From: Aeromonas eucrenophila | GTDB lineage: Bacteria; Pseudomonadota; Gammaproteobacteria; Enterobacterales; Aeromonadaceae | Direction: 5' to 3' | DNA: 64,000 nucleotides | Assembly (NCBI RefSeq): GCF_000819865.1 | Contig: NZ_CDDF01000016.1 | Location: 124,001 to 188,000, forward strand | Shown here: positions 1 to 8,787 of the stretch, in pieces | Numbering within the stretch: position 1 is the stretch's first letter | Layout of the letters: each line of letters opens with the position of its first letter | Position numbers and translations under genes: made by a program | Notes under the pieces: model-generated | Told to the model about the DNA's origin: nothing | The model's input: the letters and a program-made list of their open reading frames with translations, nothing else | Database searches by the model: none

Positions 1-1
1 T

Positions 2-388
2 GTGCCGCTGATCCACCGTTTCCTGTCCGAGGAGGCGTACTGGAGCCTCGGCATCCCCTTCTCCACGGTGCAACGGGCCATCAACCATTCCCTCTGCTTC
101 GGCGGTTATCTGGCGGGCCAGCAGGTCGCCTTCGCCCGGGTCATCACCGACAAGGCCACCTTCGGCTACCTGGCCGATGTGTTCGTGCTGCCCGCCCATC
201 GTGGCCAGGGCCACAGCAAGGCGCTGATCGCCACCATCCTAGCCCATCCCGAGTTGCAGGGACTACGCCGCCTCATGCTGGCCACCTCGGATGCCCATGC
301 CCTCTACGCCGGCGTTGGCTTCAGGCCGCCGGCCAGCCCCGCCAGCCTGATGGAAAAATACGACCCCGAGATCTATCGGCGCACTTGA
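2..388 (+). CDS. GNAT family N-acetyltransferase (5' end outside window)
   Basis: This is the C-terminal part of a small GNAT acetyltransferase. The acetyl-CoA binding motif is visible as VLPAHRGQGHSKALI (motif A, R-x-x-G-x-G/A), preceded by the usual beta strand YLADVFVLP and followed by the terminal ALYAGVGF segment that closes the fold. The reading frame is open to the first base of the window. The GTG at position 2 is probably internal, because relatives of this kind run about 10-20 residues further upstream. Small GNATs of this type are common in Proteobacteria and the substrate cannot be inferred. The stop codon lies about 140 bases before the preferred glnE start, so the two could be co-transcribed. 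The family call is secure and the function is open. Confidence 0.85.
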   Translation: MPLIHRFLSEEAYWSLGIPFSTVQRAINHSLCFGGYLAGQQVAFARVITDKATFGYLADVFVLPAHRGQGHSKALIATILAHPELQGLRRLMLATSDAHALYAGVGFRPPASPASLMEKYDPEIYRRT

Positions 389-531
389 GCCCTTGCCGCC
401 CCGAGGGACCATTTTCCTTGCCGGATCATGGTTCTTTTCCTCGACCTGTGACGAGGCGGGGCGGCAGTGATAGATTGGCTGCCGATGTTTCTACTCAATG
501 TGCAGATCCGTTAATCACAAGGACGGCAACC

Positions 532-3417
532 GTGGCCCAGCATTCCTCTTCTCTCTCGTCTGTTTCCCCCGCTCTTCCTTCCCTGTTGCAAGAGCAGGCC
601 CGGCGCCAGTGGCAACGGCTGCTCGAGTTGGCCCCCGGCTATGGGGATCTGCCCCAAGATCAGCAGCAAACGCTGCTCACCCTGTTCGGCCTCTCCGACT
701 TCGTCTCAGATTCCCTTATCAAGCAGCCTGAACTGCTGGAACAAACCCTGGCATCGGGAGATCTCGCTCGGCAAGTGCGCTGGCCCGCCTATGAGCCGGA
801 TCTCGCGACCCTGCTCTCCGGGGTGAACGACGAGGAGGCGCTCAAGCGTGCCCTGCGCCAGTTCAGACGCAGCCGCATGCTGGTGATCGCCTGGCGCGAG
901 CTGCTGGGCCATGCGGAGGTGGAAGAGAGCTTTATCCACCTCACCAAACTCGCGGATGCGCTGATCTGCGGCGCCCGGGACTGGCTCTACGCCAAACAGT
1001 GCGCCGAGCTCGGCACCCCGGTGGACGGCAACGGGGATCCCCAACCGCTGCTGATCCTCGGCATGGGCAAGCTCGGCGGCGGCGAGCTGAATTTTTCCTC
1101 GGACATCGACCTTATCTTCACCTTCCCCGACAACGGCTACACCGTCGGCGGGCGGCGGGAGCTGGCGAACCAGCAGTTCTTCATCAAGCTCGGCCAGCGC
1201 CTGATCAACGCCCTGCACCAGCCGACCCAGGACGGTCAGGTGTTTCGAGTCGACATGCGGCTGCGCCCCTTCGGCGAGGCGGGCCCGCTCGCCATCTCGT
1301 TTGCCGCCATGGAGGATTACTACCAGCACCACGGCCGCAACTGGGAGCGCTACGCCATGGTCAAGGCGCGGGTGCTGGGCGCCCAGTGCGAACACGCCCA
1401 GGCGCTCACCGAGCTGCTGCGCCCCTTCGTGTTCCGCCGCTACATCGATTTCGGGGTCATCGACGGCCTGCGCCAGATGAAGGCGATGATCGCCGCCGAG
1501 GTGCGCCGCAAGGGGCTAGAGGGCAACATCAAGCTCGGCGCTGGCGGCATTCGCGAGGTGGAATTCATCGCCCAGGCGCTGCAGCTCATCCGTGGCGGCC
1601 GCGAACCCGCCCTGCGGGTGCGCCACCTGCCAGAGGCGCTGGCGGCCATCGCCGCCTGTGGCGCCCTCGATGCCGAGCGTTGCGCGCGGCTGCTCGGCGC
1701 CTACCGCTTCCTGCGCCGGGTCGAGAACATACTGCAGGAGATCGGCGATCAACAGACCCAGACCCTGCCCACCGAGCCGCGGGATCGCCAGCGGCTGACC
1801 TGCGCATTGGGCTTCGATGACTGGACCGCCTTTATGGCCCATCTCGACGAGGAGATGGCCGCCGTTCATCAGGAGTTCGTCGCCGTGGTGGGGGAAGAGA
1901 AGGAGGCATCCTCCCATCTGGATCAGCTCTGGCTCGATCTGTGGCGCACCGAGCTCGACGCCGCCGAGCTGGAGAAGTTGTTAGGGGCACAGGGAGTGAA
2001 TGATGCGGTCCCGCTTTGCGCCGCCCTGCTGCGCTTCAAGGAGGAGTACCGGCGTCGCCAGGTCGGCCCTCAGGGGCGCGTCGCCCTGGATGCCCTGATG
2101 CCGGAGCTGCTGCGACTGGTGGTGGCCAGCGAGCAACCGGCCCGGCTGTTCGAGCGGGTCTGCACCCTGCTGACCCGCATCTTCACCCGCAGCGCCTACC
2201 TGCAACTGCTGGCGGAAAACCCGGCCGCCTTGCGCCAGCTGGTGCGGCTGTGCGATGCCAGCCACCTGGTGAGCGAGCAGCTCGCCCGCTACCCCATCTT
2301 GCTGGACGAGCTGCTGGATCCCCAGCACCTCTACCACCCGACCCCGCTGGATCAGTACAAGCCCCAGCTACGCCAGTTCCTGCTGCGCATCCCCGAGGAG
2401 GACGTGGAGCAGCAGATGGAGGCCCTGCGCCAGTTCAAGCAGGTGCAGTTGCTGCGCATCGTCGCCGCCGACATCGCCGGCGCCCTGCCGCTGATGAAGG
2501 TGAGCGACCACCTCACCTGGCTGGCGGAGGCCATCACGGAGGAGGTGGTCAATCAGGCCTGGGCCCAGATGAGCGAGCGCTACGGTGTGCCCCCCGAGGT
2601 GGCTTTGAGCGATCGACGCGGCTTCGCCGTGGTGGCCTACGGCAAGCTCGGCGGCATCGAGCTCGGCTACGGCTCGGATCTGGATCTGGTGTTCCTGCAC
2701 GGCGGCGATCCCAACGGCTATACCGATGGCCGCAAACCCATCGACAGCCGCCAGTTCTACCTGCGCCTGGCCCAGCGGATCCTACACCTGTTCAGCACCC
2801 GCACCCCGTCCGGCATTCTGTACGAGATCGACATGCGACTGCGCCCCAGCGGCGACGCCGGTCTGCTGGTCTCCTCCCTCTCCGCCTACGAGCAATATCA
2901 GCAGAAGGAGGCCTGGACCTGGGAGCATCAGGCGTTGGTGCGAGCCCGCCCCATCTACGGGGACGATACTGTCATCGCCGAATTTGCCCGGATCCGCCGC
3001 ACCGTGCTGGCCAAGGAGCGCGACCTCTCCCTCCTCGCAAAAGAGGTACGCGAGATGCGCCAGAAGATGCGGGATCACCTGCTCAAGGCCGGCGAGGGGG
3101 AGTTCGATCTCAAGCAGTCTCCCGGCGGTATGGTGGACATCGAGTTCATCGCCCAATACCTGGTGCTGGCCCACGCCAATGGGGAACCGGACGCCCTGAC
3201 CCGCTGGTCCGATAACGTGCGCATCTTCGATGAGTGCGTGCTGGCGGGGGTACTCAGTCTGGAGCAGGCGGAAAATCTGAAGCAGGCCTATCTGGAGATC
3301 CGCAACCTCGGCCACCGCCTCAATCTGTCGGAGATCTCTCGCAAGGTGGGGGACGATCAACTGCTGGCCGAACGGGATCATGTGCTGGCGGTCTGGCGAC
3401 AACAGCTCGGGGAATGA
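532..3417 (+). CDS. glnE: Bifunctional glutamine synthetase adenylyltransferase/deadenylase
   Basis: GlnE adds AMP to, and removes it from, a tyrosine of each glutamine synthetase subunit under control of PII, coupling nitrogen assimilation to nitrogen status. The protein (961 residues) shows the duplicated nucleotidyltransferase architecture: an N-terminal deadenylase domain with FSSDIDLIF near residue 190 and a C-terminal adenylylase domain with YGSDLDLVF near residue 713. Each is preceded by a GMGKLGG or YGKLGG motif and followed by its GlnD-type helical domain. The frame stays open back to a TTG at 385, but the GTG at 532 is preferred. It has an AAGGA ribosome site at a good distance and gives a length close to the 946 residues of the E. 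coli enzyme. A terminator hairpin follows directly. The call is very secure; only the start is inferred. Confidence 0.97.
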   Translation: MAQHSSSLSSVSPALPSLLQEQARRQWQRLLELAPGYGDLPQDQQQTLLTLFGLSDFVSDSLIKQPELLEQTLASGDLARQVRWPAYEPDLATLLSGVNDEEALKRALRQFRRSRMLVIAWRELLGHAEVEESFIHLTKLADALICGARDWLYAKQCAELGTPVDGNGDPQPLLILGMGKLGGGELNFSSDIDLIFTFPDNGYTVGGRRELANQQFFIKLGQRLINALHQPTQDGQVFRVDMRLRPFGEAGPLAISFAAMEDYYQHHGRNWERYAMVKARVLGAQCEHAQALTELLRPFVFRRYIDFGVIDGLRQMKAMIAAEVRRKGLEGNIKLGAGGIREVEFIAQALQLIRGGREPALRVRHLPEALAAIAACGALDAERCARLLGAYRFLRRVENILQEIGDQQTQTLPTEPRDRQRLTCALGFDDWTAFMAHLDEEMAAVHQEFVAVVGEEKEASSHLDQLWLDLWRTELDAAELEKLLGAQGVNDAVPLCAALLRFKEEYRRRQVGPQGRVALDALMPELLRLVVASEQPARLFERVCTLLTRIFTRSAYLQLLAENPAALRQLVRLCDASHLVSEQLARYPILLDELLDPQHLYHPTPLDQYKPQLRQFLLRIPEEDVEQQMEALRQFKQVQLLRIVAADIAGALPLMKVSDHLTWLAEAITEEVVNQAWAQMSERYGVPPEVALSDRRGFAVVAYGKLGGIELGYGSDLDLVFLHGGDPNGYTDGRKPIDSRQFYLRLAQRILHLFSTRTPSGILYEIDMRLRPSGDAGLLVSSLSAYEQYQQKEAWTWEHQALVRARPIYGDDTVIAEFARIRRTVLAKERDLSLLAKEVREMRQKMRDHLLKAGEGEFDLKQSPGGMVDIEFIAQYLVLAHANGEPDALTRWSDNVRIFDECVLAGVLSLEQAENLKQAYLEIRNLGHRLNLSEISRKVGDDQLLAERDHVLAVWRQQLGE

Positions 3418-3429
3418 GTCAGCAACAAG

Positions 3430-3450
3430 GGGCGCCACGGCGCCCTTTTT
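3430..3450 (+). terminator. Rho-independent terminator of glnE
   Basis: A GGGCGC / GCGCCC stem with a four-base loop is followed by five T residues, 12 bases after the glnE stop codon. It isolates glnE from the AT-rich gene downstream. Confidence 0.8.
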
Positions 3451-3675
3451 CACATATGTACTCACCTCTATCCAGATGCCTTTCACAAAACAATCAATAG
3501 CGGTGAGCTGGATCCTGTTTCAAGCATCCCAGCCTTGGCATCGTATGGCACTTTGCTGAATATTAAGCAGAGATAGGGTGTGCCTGGGTCACCATCGTAT
3601 TGCTTTCTCGGGGTGATGAGAGTCAAACACCAGTCGAATTGTGCCAACACTACACATCGATGCAGAGAGGAAATA

Positions 3676-4767
3676 ATGGACTTTTCAGAACAGTTACAAA
3701 GTTTGGCCAAAAAAATCGCTCAGCAGTCGTCGATGATCACGACCGAAGAAGCAACCAAAAACGCATTTGTAATGCCATTTCTCCATCGTGTACTCGGCTA
3801 CGATGTCTTCGACCCTACCGAGGTGATCCCGGAATTCACTGCCGACACCGGGATCAAAAAAGGAGAGAAAGTTGACTATGCCATTCTCAAAGATGGGCAG
3901 GTTCAAATTTTGGTTGAATGCAAGAAATACAGCGAGAAACTGTCAGCCAAACATTCTGGTCAGCTCTTTCGCTATTTTTCTGTCACCAATGCCCGGATAG
4001 GTATTCTGACGAATGGTGCTCAATATGAGTTCTATACAGACCTTGATGCACCAAACAAAATGGATGAGAAGCCATTTCTGACTCTGGATCTTGAGGATAT
4101 TGATGAGCACGTAGTCCCCGAGGTTTTGAAGCTGACCAAGACTTCCTTCGATGTCGAATCTGTGGTTGATGCGGCAGGAGAACTAAAATATCTCAGCCAG
4201 ATCAAAAAGCTGCTCTCAGAACAATTTGGAGCACCGGAAGAAGACTTCGTGAAATTCTTCGCATCTCGAATCTATGACGGTGTACTCACCGCTCGAGTCA
4301 AACAGTCCTTCACTGATATTACCAAGAAAGCGCTAAGCCAATTCCTCAATGACAGCATCAATGCCAGATTGAAATCAGCCATCGGCAGCAGCGTCAGTAC
4401 CTCGGCCATTATACCAGCACTTGATAATGGTGCATTGAATGGCAGTAATGAGACCGACGATATGGAGGAGAAATCAAAGGTCGATACCACCATCGAAGAG
4501 ATGGAAGCCTTTAACGTTGTCAAAGCCATTCTGAGGCAGAATTTTGATGTAACCAGAATAGCGGCTAGAGACACTCAGAGTTATTTTGGTATCTTGCTCG
4601 ACGATAATAACCGAAAGCCACTTTGCCGATTACATTTTAATGCCAAGCAAAAATATATTGGATTGTTTGATAACGACAAAAAAGAAACCAGACACCCCAT
4701 TGACTCAGTAGATGAGATATTTACTCTTGCCGACCAATTGCTGACCGCAACGGCCGTCTACGAATAA
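3676..4767 (+). CDS. Orphan protein with type I restriction HsdR N-terminal nuclease-like domain
   Basis: The 363-residue product resembles the stand-alone HsdR_N (COG4748-type) proteins. Residues roughly 1-130 hold a PD-(D/E)xK-like core: an acidic residue in EKVDYAI, then the strand and catalytic triplet QILVECKK (E-x-K). The C-terminal half has no motor, methylase or specificity domain, and no hsdM or hsdS lies nearby, so this is not a working type I restriction system. Its role is unknown; plausible ideas are a defence nuclease or a DNA-end binding protein. The ATG at 3676 is chosen because AGAGGAAA stands just before it; the open frame upstream has no such site. The gene and its leader are visibly richer in A and T than its neighbours and lie between two core genes closed by their own terminators, which suggests horizontal acquisition. 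Confidence 0.75.
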   Translation: MDFSEQLQSLAKKIAQQSSMITTEEATKNAFVMPFLHRVLGYDVFDPTEVIPEFTADTGIKKGEKVDYAILKDGQVQILVECKKYSEKLSAKHSGQLFRYFSVTNARIGILTNGAQYEFYTDLDAPNKMDEKPFLTLDLEDIDEHVVPEVLKLTKTSFDVESVVDAAGELKYLSQIKKLLSEQFGAPEEDFVKFFASRIYDGVLTARVKQSFTDITKKALSQFLNDSINARLKSAIGSSVSTSAIIPALDNGALNGSNETDDMEEKSKVDTTIEEMEAFNVVKAILRQNFDVTRIAARDTQSYFGILLDDNNRKPLCRLHFNAKQKYIGLFDNDKKETRHPIDSVDEIFTLADQLLTATAVYE

Positions 4768-4777
4768 CCCTGCTATT

Positions 4778-4799
4778 GGGGGGAGGCCTCCCCCCCTTT
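4778..4799. terminator. G/C-rich palindromic terminator between convergent genes
   Basis: A perfect GGGGGGAGG / CCTCCCCCC palindrome followed by TTTC lies between the orphan nuclease-like gene and the convergent dehydrogenase gene. Its symmetry would let it act on either strand. The T-tract is short. Confidence 0.55.
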
Positions 4800-4818
4800 C
4801 ACGCTCTCTGCAATACCC

Positions 4819-5553
4819 TCAGCGCCCGCCGGCCACGTCGATAAAGGTGCCGGTGGCGTAAGAGGCCTCATCCGACAGCAGCCAGGCGATGGCTGCAGCG
4901 ACTTCTGCTGGTTGACCACCCCGTAGCAGCGGAATATTTCCCTTCACCCGCTCCACCCGGCCGGGTTCACCACCATCGGCATGCATGTCGGTATGGATGA
5001 AGCCGGGTCGTACCCCGTTGACCCGGATCCCCTGGGCCGCCACCTCCAGCGACAACCCTTTGGTCAGCACGTCGATGGCCCCCTTGGAGGCGGCGTAATC
5101 CACGTACTCACCGGCAGACCCCAAGCGAGCGGCGGCCGAGGAAACGTTGACGATGGCGCAACCCGGCACCATCCGGCGCACGGCCTCGCGACAACACAGG
5201 AAGTAGCTGGTGACATTGGTGGTCAGGGTCTTGTTGATCCGCTCGGCGCTCATCTCCAGCACACGCATCTGGGGCTGCAAGATGCCGGCGTTGTTGACCA
5301 GATGGGTGATGGGCCCGAGCCGGAGATCCATCTCGTCAAACAACCGCATCACCTCGGCCTCGACGCTGACGTCGGCCTGTACCGCGATGCAGGGGACTGA
5401 ATGCTGCGCCCGGATCTCGGCCACCAACGCCTCGGCCGACCCCCTGTCATGGCGATAGTTGATGCAGAGCTGGTAGCCCTGCCGCGCCAGATGGCGGGCG
5501 GTCGCCGTCCCTATCCCTCTGCCACCACCGGTGATCAGTGCAATCCTGTTCAT
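4819..5553 (-). CDS. SDR family NAD(P)-dependent oxidoreductase, YgfF-like
   Basis: This is a classical short-chain dehydrogenase of 244 residues. The Rossmann glycine motif TGGGRGIG lies near residue 8, NNAG near residue 85, the catalytic Ser in NVSSAAA, and the YxxxK pair in YVDYAASKGA. The whole protein aligns from memory with E. coli YgfF, including stretches such as SYFLCCREAVRRM, SLEVAAQGIRVN and the terminal IDVAGG, so it belongs to that subgroup rather than being the FabG of fatty-acid synthesis. The natural substrate of YgfF is not settled. The ATG at 5553 is chosen because AAGGAGG precedes it at normal spacing; an upstream in-frame start has none. The gene stands alone, divergent from the bufferin-like gene. 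Confidence 0.88.
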   Translation of the reverse strand: MNRIALITGGGRGIGTATARHLARQGYQLCINYRHDRGSAEALVAEIRAQHSVPCIAVQADVSVEAEVMRLFDEMDLRLGPITHLVNNAGILQPQMRVLEMSAERINKTLTTNVTSYFLCCREAVRRMVPGCAIVNVSSAAARLGSAGEYVDYAASKGAIDVLTKGLSLEVAAQGIRVNGVRPGFIHTDMHADGGEPGRVERVKGNIPLLRGGQPAEVAAAIAWLLSDEASYATGTFIDVAGGR

Positions 5554-5883
5554 CACGCCTCCTTGTTCATCACCCTTGCTGGCCCCCGATATTACCCCAT
5601 GGCCGGCCAACTGCAACGGCCGCCATGGACCTGCATTCCTTGTCGTGAGGCGCCCTTACAGGTGCATTTTTCATGAACGCGCGCGGTCATCACACCGGTC
5701 TTGTTTGAATGAGCGTCGTCGGTGCGATCCGGAATGATCCAGTTGCACCAGCCGGATCGTAATAGGATCCGTGAGTCACAGCCTCCCCGAGAGCAGTGCC
5801 GGAGGTCAGCTTCTCACCAAGATGACGTCAAGCGGACACCCGACCAAGACTGGCCGAGTGCCGAAATGTCCAAGGAGTAGAAG
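5554..5883. other. Intergenic region between divergent ygfF-like and bufferin-like genes
   Basis: About 330 bases between two divergent genes. It must carry both promoters, but no convincing -35/-10 pair or palindrome stands out. The only clear site is the AAGGAG ribosome site about 10 bases before the ATG at 5884. Confidence 0.5.
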
Positions 5884-6111
5884 ATGCACGCAATCCGCAA
5901 CACCCTCAACCGTCTGGCCGTCGCCGCTCTGGCGATGGCGGCTGTCTCCCTCTCTGGCGCAGTCATGGCCGCCAACACGGGACAGCATGGCGAGGATCAG
6001 GTTCAGTGTATGGCGATGAGCAACTGCACGGGCCAATCCGTCTGCAAGGATCAGAGCACCCGCAGCATGACCCGGGAAGAGTGCAACACCAAGGGTGGCA
6101 AGGTTCGCTAA
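5884..6111 (+). CDS. Small exported Cys-rich protein, bufferin (BufA2)-like
   Basis: This 75-residue product has a clear Sec signal peptide: basic MHAIRNTLNR, a hydrophobic core, and likely cleavage after GAVMA. The mature part has four cysteines in the pattern C-x5-C-x5-C-x13-C and ends EECNTKGGKVR. That layout resembles the BufA2 group of periplasmic bufferins, small copper-buffering RiPP precursors whose cysteines are modified by a DUF692 (MNIO) enzyme. No DUF692, DUF2063 or DoxX gene lies next to it here, so either the maturation genes are elsewhere or this is an unmodified relative. An AAGGAG site precedes the ATG and a strong terminator follows, so it is a monocistronic unit. The exported Cys-rich nature is certain; the bufferin assignment is a resemblance in motif layout. 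Confidence 0.65.
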   Translation: MHAIRNTLNRLAVAALAMAAVSLSGAVMAANTGQHGEDQVQCMAMSNCTGQSVCKDQSTRSMTREECNTKGGKVR

Positions 6112-6133
6112 GCGCGCGACGCCACACTTGCAT

Positions 6134-6169
6134 GGCCGGTGCCTGACAAGGCAACCGGCCTGTTTTTTT
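6134..6169 (+). terminator. Rho-independent terminator after the bufferin-like gene
   Basis: A GGCCGGTGCC arm pairs with GGCAACCGGCC around a six-base loop, followed by T7. It begins 23 bases after the stop codon. Confidence 0.85.
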
Positions 6170-6266
6170 GGGATCTTTTCCGCCGGATGCCTGACTTCGC
6201 AATCGCCTTTGACGGCCATACCGCCTGAGGTTGAAAGGGACGGACTGCCGCCAGGCGGATAAATAA

Positions 6267-6287
6267 AACGGGCCCGCCGGGCCCGTT
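6267..6287 (-). terminator. Terminator of asmA
   Basis: A perfect AACGGGCCC / GGGCCCGTT inverted repeat with a three-base loop. Read on the minus strand it is followed by TTTATTT, so it ends transcripts leaving the asmA gene. Confidence 0.75.
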
Positions 6288-6315
6288 GTCGTGATCATGG
6301 TCTCTGCTGGCGTCC

Positions 6316-8463
6316 TTACTTGAACAGCCCCTTGAGCAGCTGATCGGCCGCCCCCTTGATCCCCTCGTCGTCAGCCTTGTCGCCCAACAGCTTCTTGAGG
6401 CCGCGCTCGGCCTCCTTGCGGGCCTTCTCCTCCAGCACCTTGTTGTTGCTGAGCAGCTCCTTCACATCGAGCCGATAGCTGGGCGCCTGCCAGTGACCGC
6501 CGATGCGCACCGGAATGCTGATGTCCTTGAGCTCATCCACCGTCTTGCCCCCCTGCCCCTTGCTGCTCTCGACCACCGAGGTCAAAAACAGGAAGTCGAG
6601 GGTCTCGGGCACCAGCGCTGTCTGGCCCTGTCCCTGCACCCGCAGGGCCGGGGCAGCCAGCTGAATGTCGTTGCTGCTGGCAATCCCGTTCGCGAGCTGG
6701 AAGTTGGCGGTGAGAGCGCTGAAGTCGGTCTTGCGCACCTCCTTGACCTGCTCGGCGCCCTTGCCGGTCAGAGTGGCCCGCGCCTCGCGGATCATCTGCG
6801 CCAGGTTGATGCCGTGCAGGGCACCATCGTGCAGCGCCAGGCTGACCTTGCCCTGCATCTGACTGTGCAACGCCTGTTCGGACAGGCCGCGGCCCTGCAC
6901 CTGTACCTCGAGATCTCCCTTGCCTTCCAGCAGATCGCTCTGGGCCAGGGTCTGCAGCAGCGGGCGCACATCCACCCCCTGCACCCGTTTGTGAACCTGA
7001 TAGCTGGCGGGTTGCTGGCGGGCATCGAGCACCCCGTTGGCGCTCACCTGACCACCGGCCACCCCTGCACTGAACTGGCTGAGGCTGAGCTGACCCCCGG
7101 CCAGGGCGATCCGCAGATCGACGGCGCTGAGATCCAGCCCCTTCACCCTCAGGCTGCCCAGTTGCAAGCGTCCGGCCAGATCGAGTCGCTTGAGGGCGCT
7201 CAGGTCAGGCTCCACCGCGGAGAGGGCCTGAGCTTTCTGAGCCGGTGCGGCCGGTGCCGGGCTGGCGGCCGCCGGCGACGGGGCTACGGCCTTGGCCTCG
7301 CCCTGCTTGCCGAGCCAGCCGTCGAGATCCAGCTTGTCCCCCTTGAGATCGAACTCCACCCTGGGCACGGAGCCGAGTGTTATCTCGCCATTACCGCTTA
7401 ACAGCGCATCATCCGCCCCTATCACCAGATTGCTAAGGGTGATCAGCTGCTTGTCCAGCTCGGCGCGGGCAAAGCCCGCCAGCTTGAGGGCCAGCTGCGG
7501 GCGCGGCAGGGACTCCCCCTTCAGATTGGCGCTCAGCACCGCATCCGAGACCTCCAGCAGTTGCAGATCCTTGTCGAGTCGGGCCTTGAGGGTGCCCTCC
7601 AGCGAGCCTGCGACGGCCGGCTTATCCCCAGTCCCCTCGGCGCCGTTCAGGCTCAGGTTCAGGCTGCTCCATTCCCCCAGCGCCAGTCGATCGGCCTTGA
7701 GGCTGAAGCCATCCAGTCGCTGCGCCGGCGCACTCAGGCTGCCACTCAGGGTCAGCTCTTTCAGCGCGCTGTCCCGTGCATCTTCGGCCAGCTTGATCTG
7801 TGCCTGCCCCTTGAGATCGAAGGCCAGCTTGCCCTGCTCTCCCTTGGCAGCCAGGGTCACCGGCACCCACTGATCCAGGGTCAGCTTGCCCAGATTGAGG
7901 TCGAGCCGCTCGAGGCGCGATTCGGTGCCCTTGCGATCGTCCCGCACCAGGGCGCTGGCCTGCTCAAGCACCACCCCCTGCAACTCGATCTGCCAGGGCT
8001 TGCTCTCCTCCCCGGTCGCCGGGCTGGCGGGCGCGGAGGCCTCGCCCGCGGGTGATGCGCTCTTGCCCTGATCCAGGACGAGATCCTGCAGGTTGGAGCT
8101 GCCATCGGCCCTGGTTTGGATGAAGAGATGGGCCCCGTTCAGGGTGATCTCGCCTATCTCCAGCCGGTGAGAGAGCAGCGGCAGCAGGGCGACCGAGGCG
8201 TCCCCCCGCTCGACCCGGATGAGATCCGGCTCGGCGAAACCGGCAGGGTTGCGCAGCGCAACCTTCTCGAGAGAGAGGCCGAGGCTCGGCCAGAAGCGCC
8301 AGCCGATGTCCCCTTCCATCACCAGCTCGCGGCCCGTGTTCTTTTTCACCTGCTCCGCCAGCTGGGGTTTGAACTGGTTCGGGTCGATCAGGCTGACCAG
8401 GGCGGCGATGGCGATCAGGGCGGCCAACGCCAGCCCCAACAGTATGTAGATGATCTTCTTCAC
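6316..8463 (-). CDS. asmA: AsmA family outer-membrane biogenesis protein
   Basis: AsmA-family proteins are inner-membrane anchored, largely periplasmic proteins with an N-terminal chorein-like region, and are thought to affect phospholipid or outer-membrane protein traffic to the outer membrane. The product has 715 residues. Residues 4-24 form one membrane anchor, followed directly by the family signature SLIDPNQFKPQLAEQVKKNT and GDIGWRFWPSLGLSLEKV. The C-terminal 250 residues hold the AsmA_2-type repeats, and an Ala/Pro-rich linker lies near residue 400. The length is somewhat over the 617 of E. coli AsmA. The gene is single, with its own terminator, and lacks the dcd neighbour seen in enterics. 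Confidence 0.9.
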   Translation of the reverse strand: MKKIIYILLGLALAALIAIAALVSLIDPNQFKPQLAEQVKKNTGRELVMEGDIGWRFWPSLGLSLEKVALRNPAGFAEPDLIRVERGDASVALLPLLSHRLEIGEITLNGAHLFIQTRADGSSNLQDLVLDQGKSASPAGEASAPASPATGEESKPWQIELQGVVLEQASALVRDDRKGTESRLERLDLNLGKLTLDQWVPVTLAAKGEQGKLAFDLKGQAQIKLAEDARDSALKELTLSGSLSAPAQRLDGFSLKADRLALGEWSSLNLSLNGAEGTGDKPAVAGSLEGTLKARLDKDLQLLEVSDAVLSANLKGESLPRPQLALKLAGFARAELDKQLITLSNLVIGADDALLSGNGEITLGSVPRVEFDLKGDKLDLDGWLGKQGEAKAVAPSPAAASPAPAAPAQKAQALSAVEPDLSALKRLDLAGRLQLGSLRVKGLDLSAVDLRIALAGGQLSLSQFSAGVAGGQVSANGVLDARQQPASYQVHKRVQGVDVRPLLQTLAQSDLLEGKGDLEVQVQGRGLSEQALHSQMQGKVSLALHDGALHGINLAQMIREARATLTGKGAEQVKEVRKTDFSALTANFQLANGIASSNDIQLAAPALRVQGQGQTALVPETLDFLFLTSVVESSKGQGGKTVDELKDISIPVRIGGHWQAPSYRLDVKELLSNNKVLEEKARKEAERGLKKLLGDKADDEGIKGAADQLLKGLFK

Positions 8464-8787
8464 GATGGCACCTCAATGCAGATCCTGTGGCTGACTATAC
8501 CACCGGGGGGATGACAGATGGCGCACTGCCGCCAAAACGGGGAAATACCGAGACAGGGATGGTCGCGGCCGTCCCTTCGGGCTCCCTCCCGGAGACCCCG
8601 AATTCATGGTCCTGGCGGCCGCCTACGCTCTCTCAAAAAAGCGATGCCACCGGACGCCGGAGCAGCCACCGGCCCCGGCATATCCGCTTTTTCACTTTGG
8701 TTTTGCGCTTTATTTTGTTTGTTATCCGGCACTTGGGTCACAGGATGGCATAACTGACTGACCACAGCGACCCGCTCAGGATATTCC
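8464..8787. other. Intergenic region between divergent asmA and threonine-synthase-like operon
   Basis: A 324-base stretch between divergent genes. The last 100 bases before 8788 include a T-rich run around 8690-8725 that may hold the operon promoter. No tidy promoter pair, riboswitch-like fold or reliable small ORF was found by eye. Confidence 0.4.
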
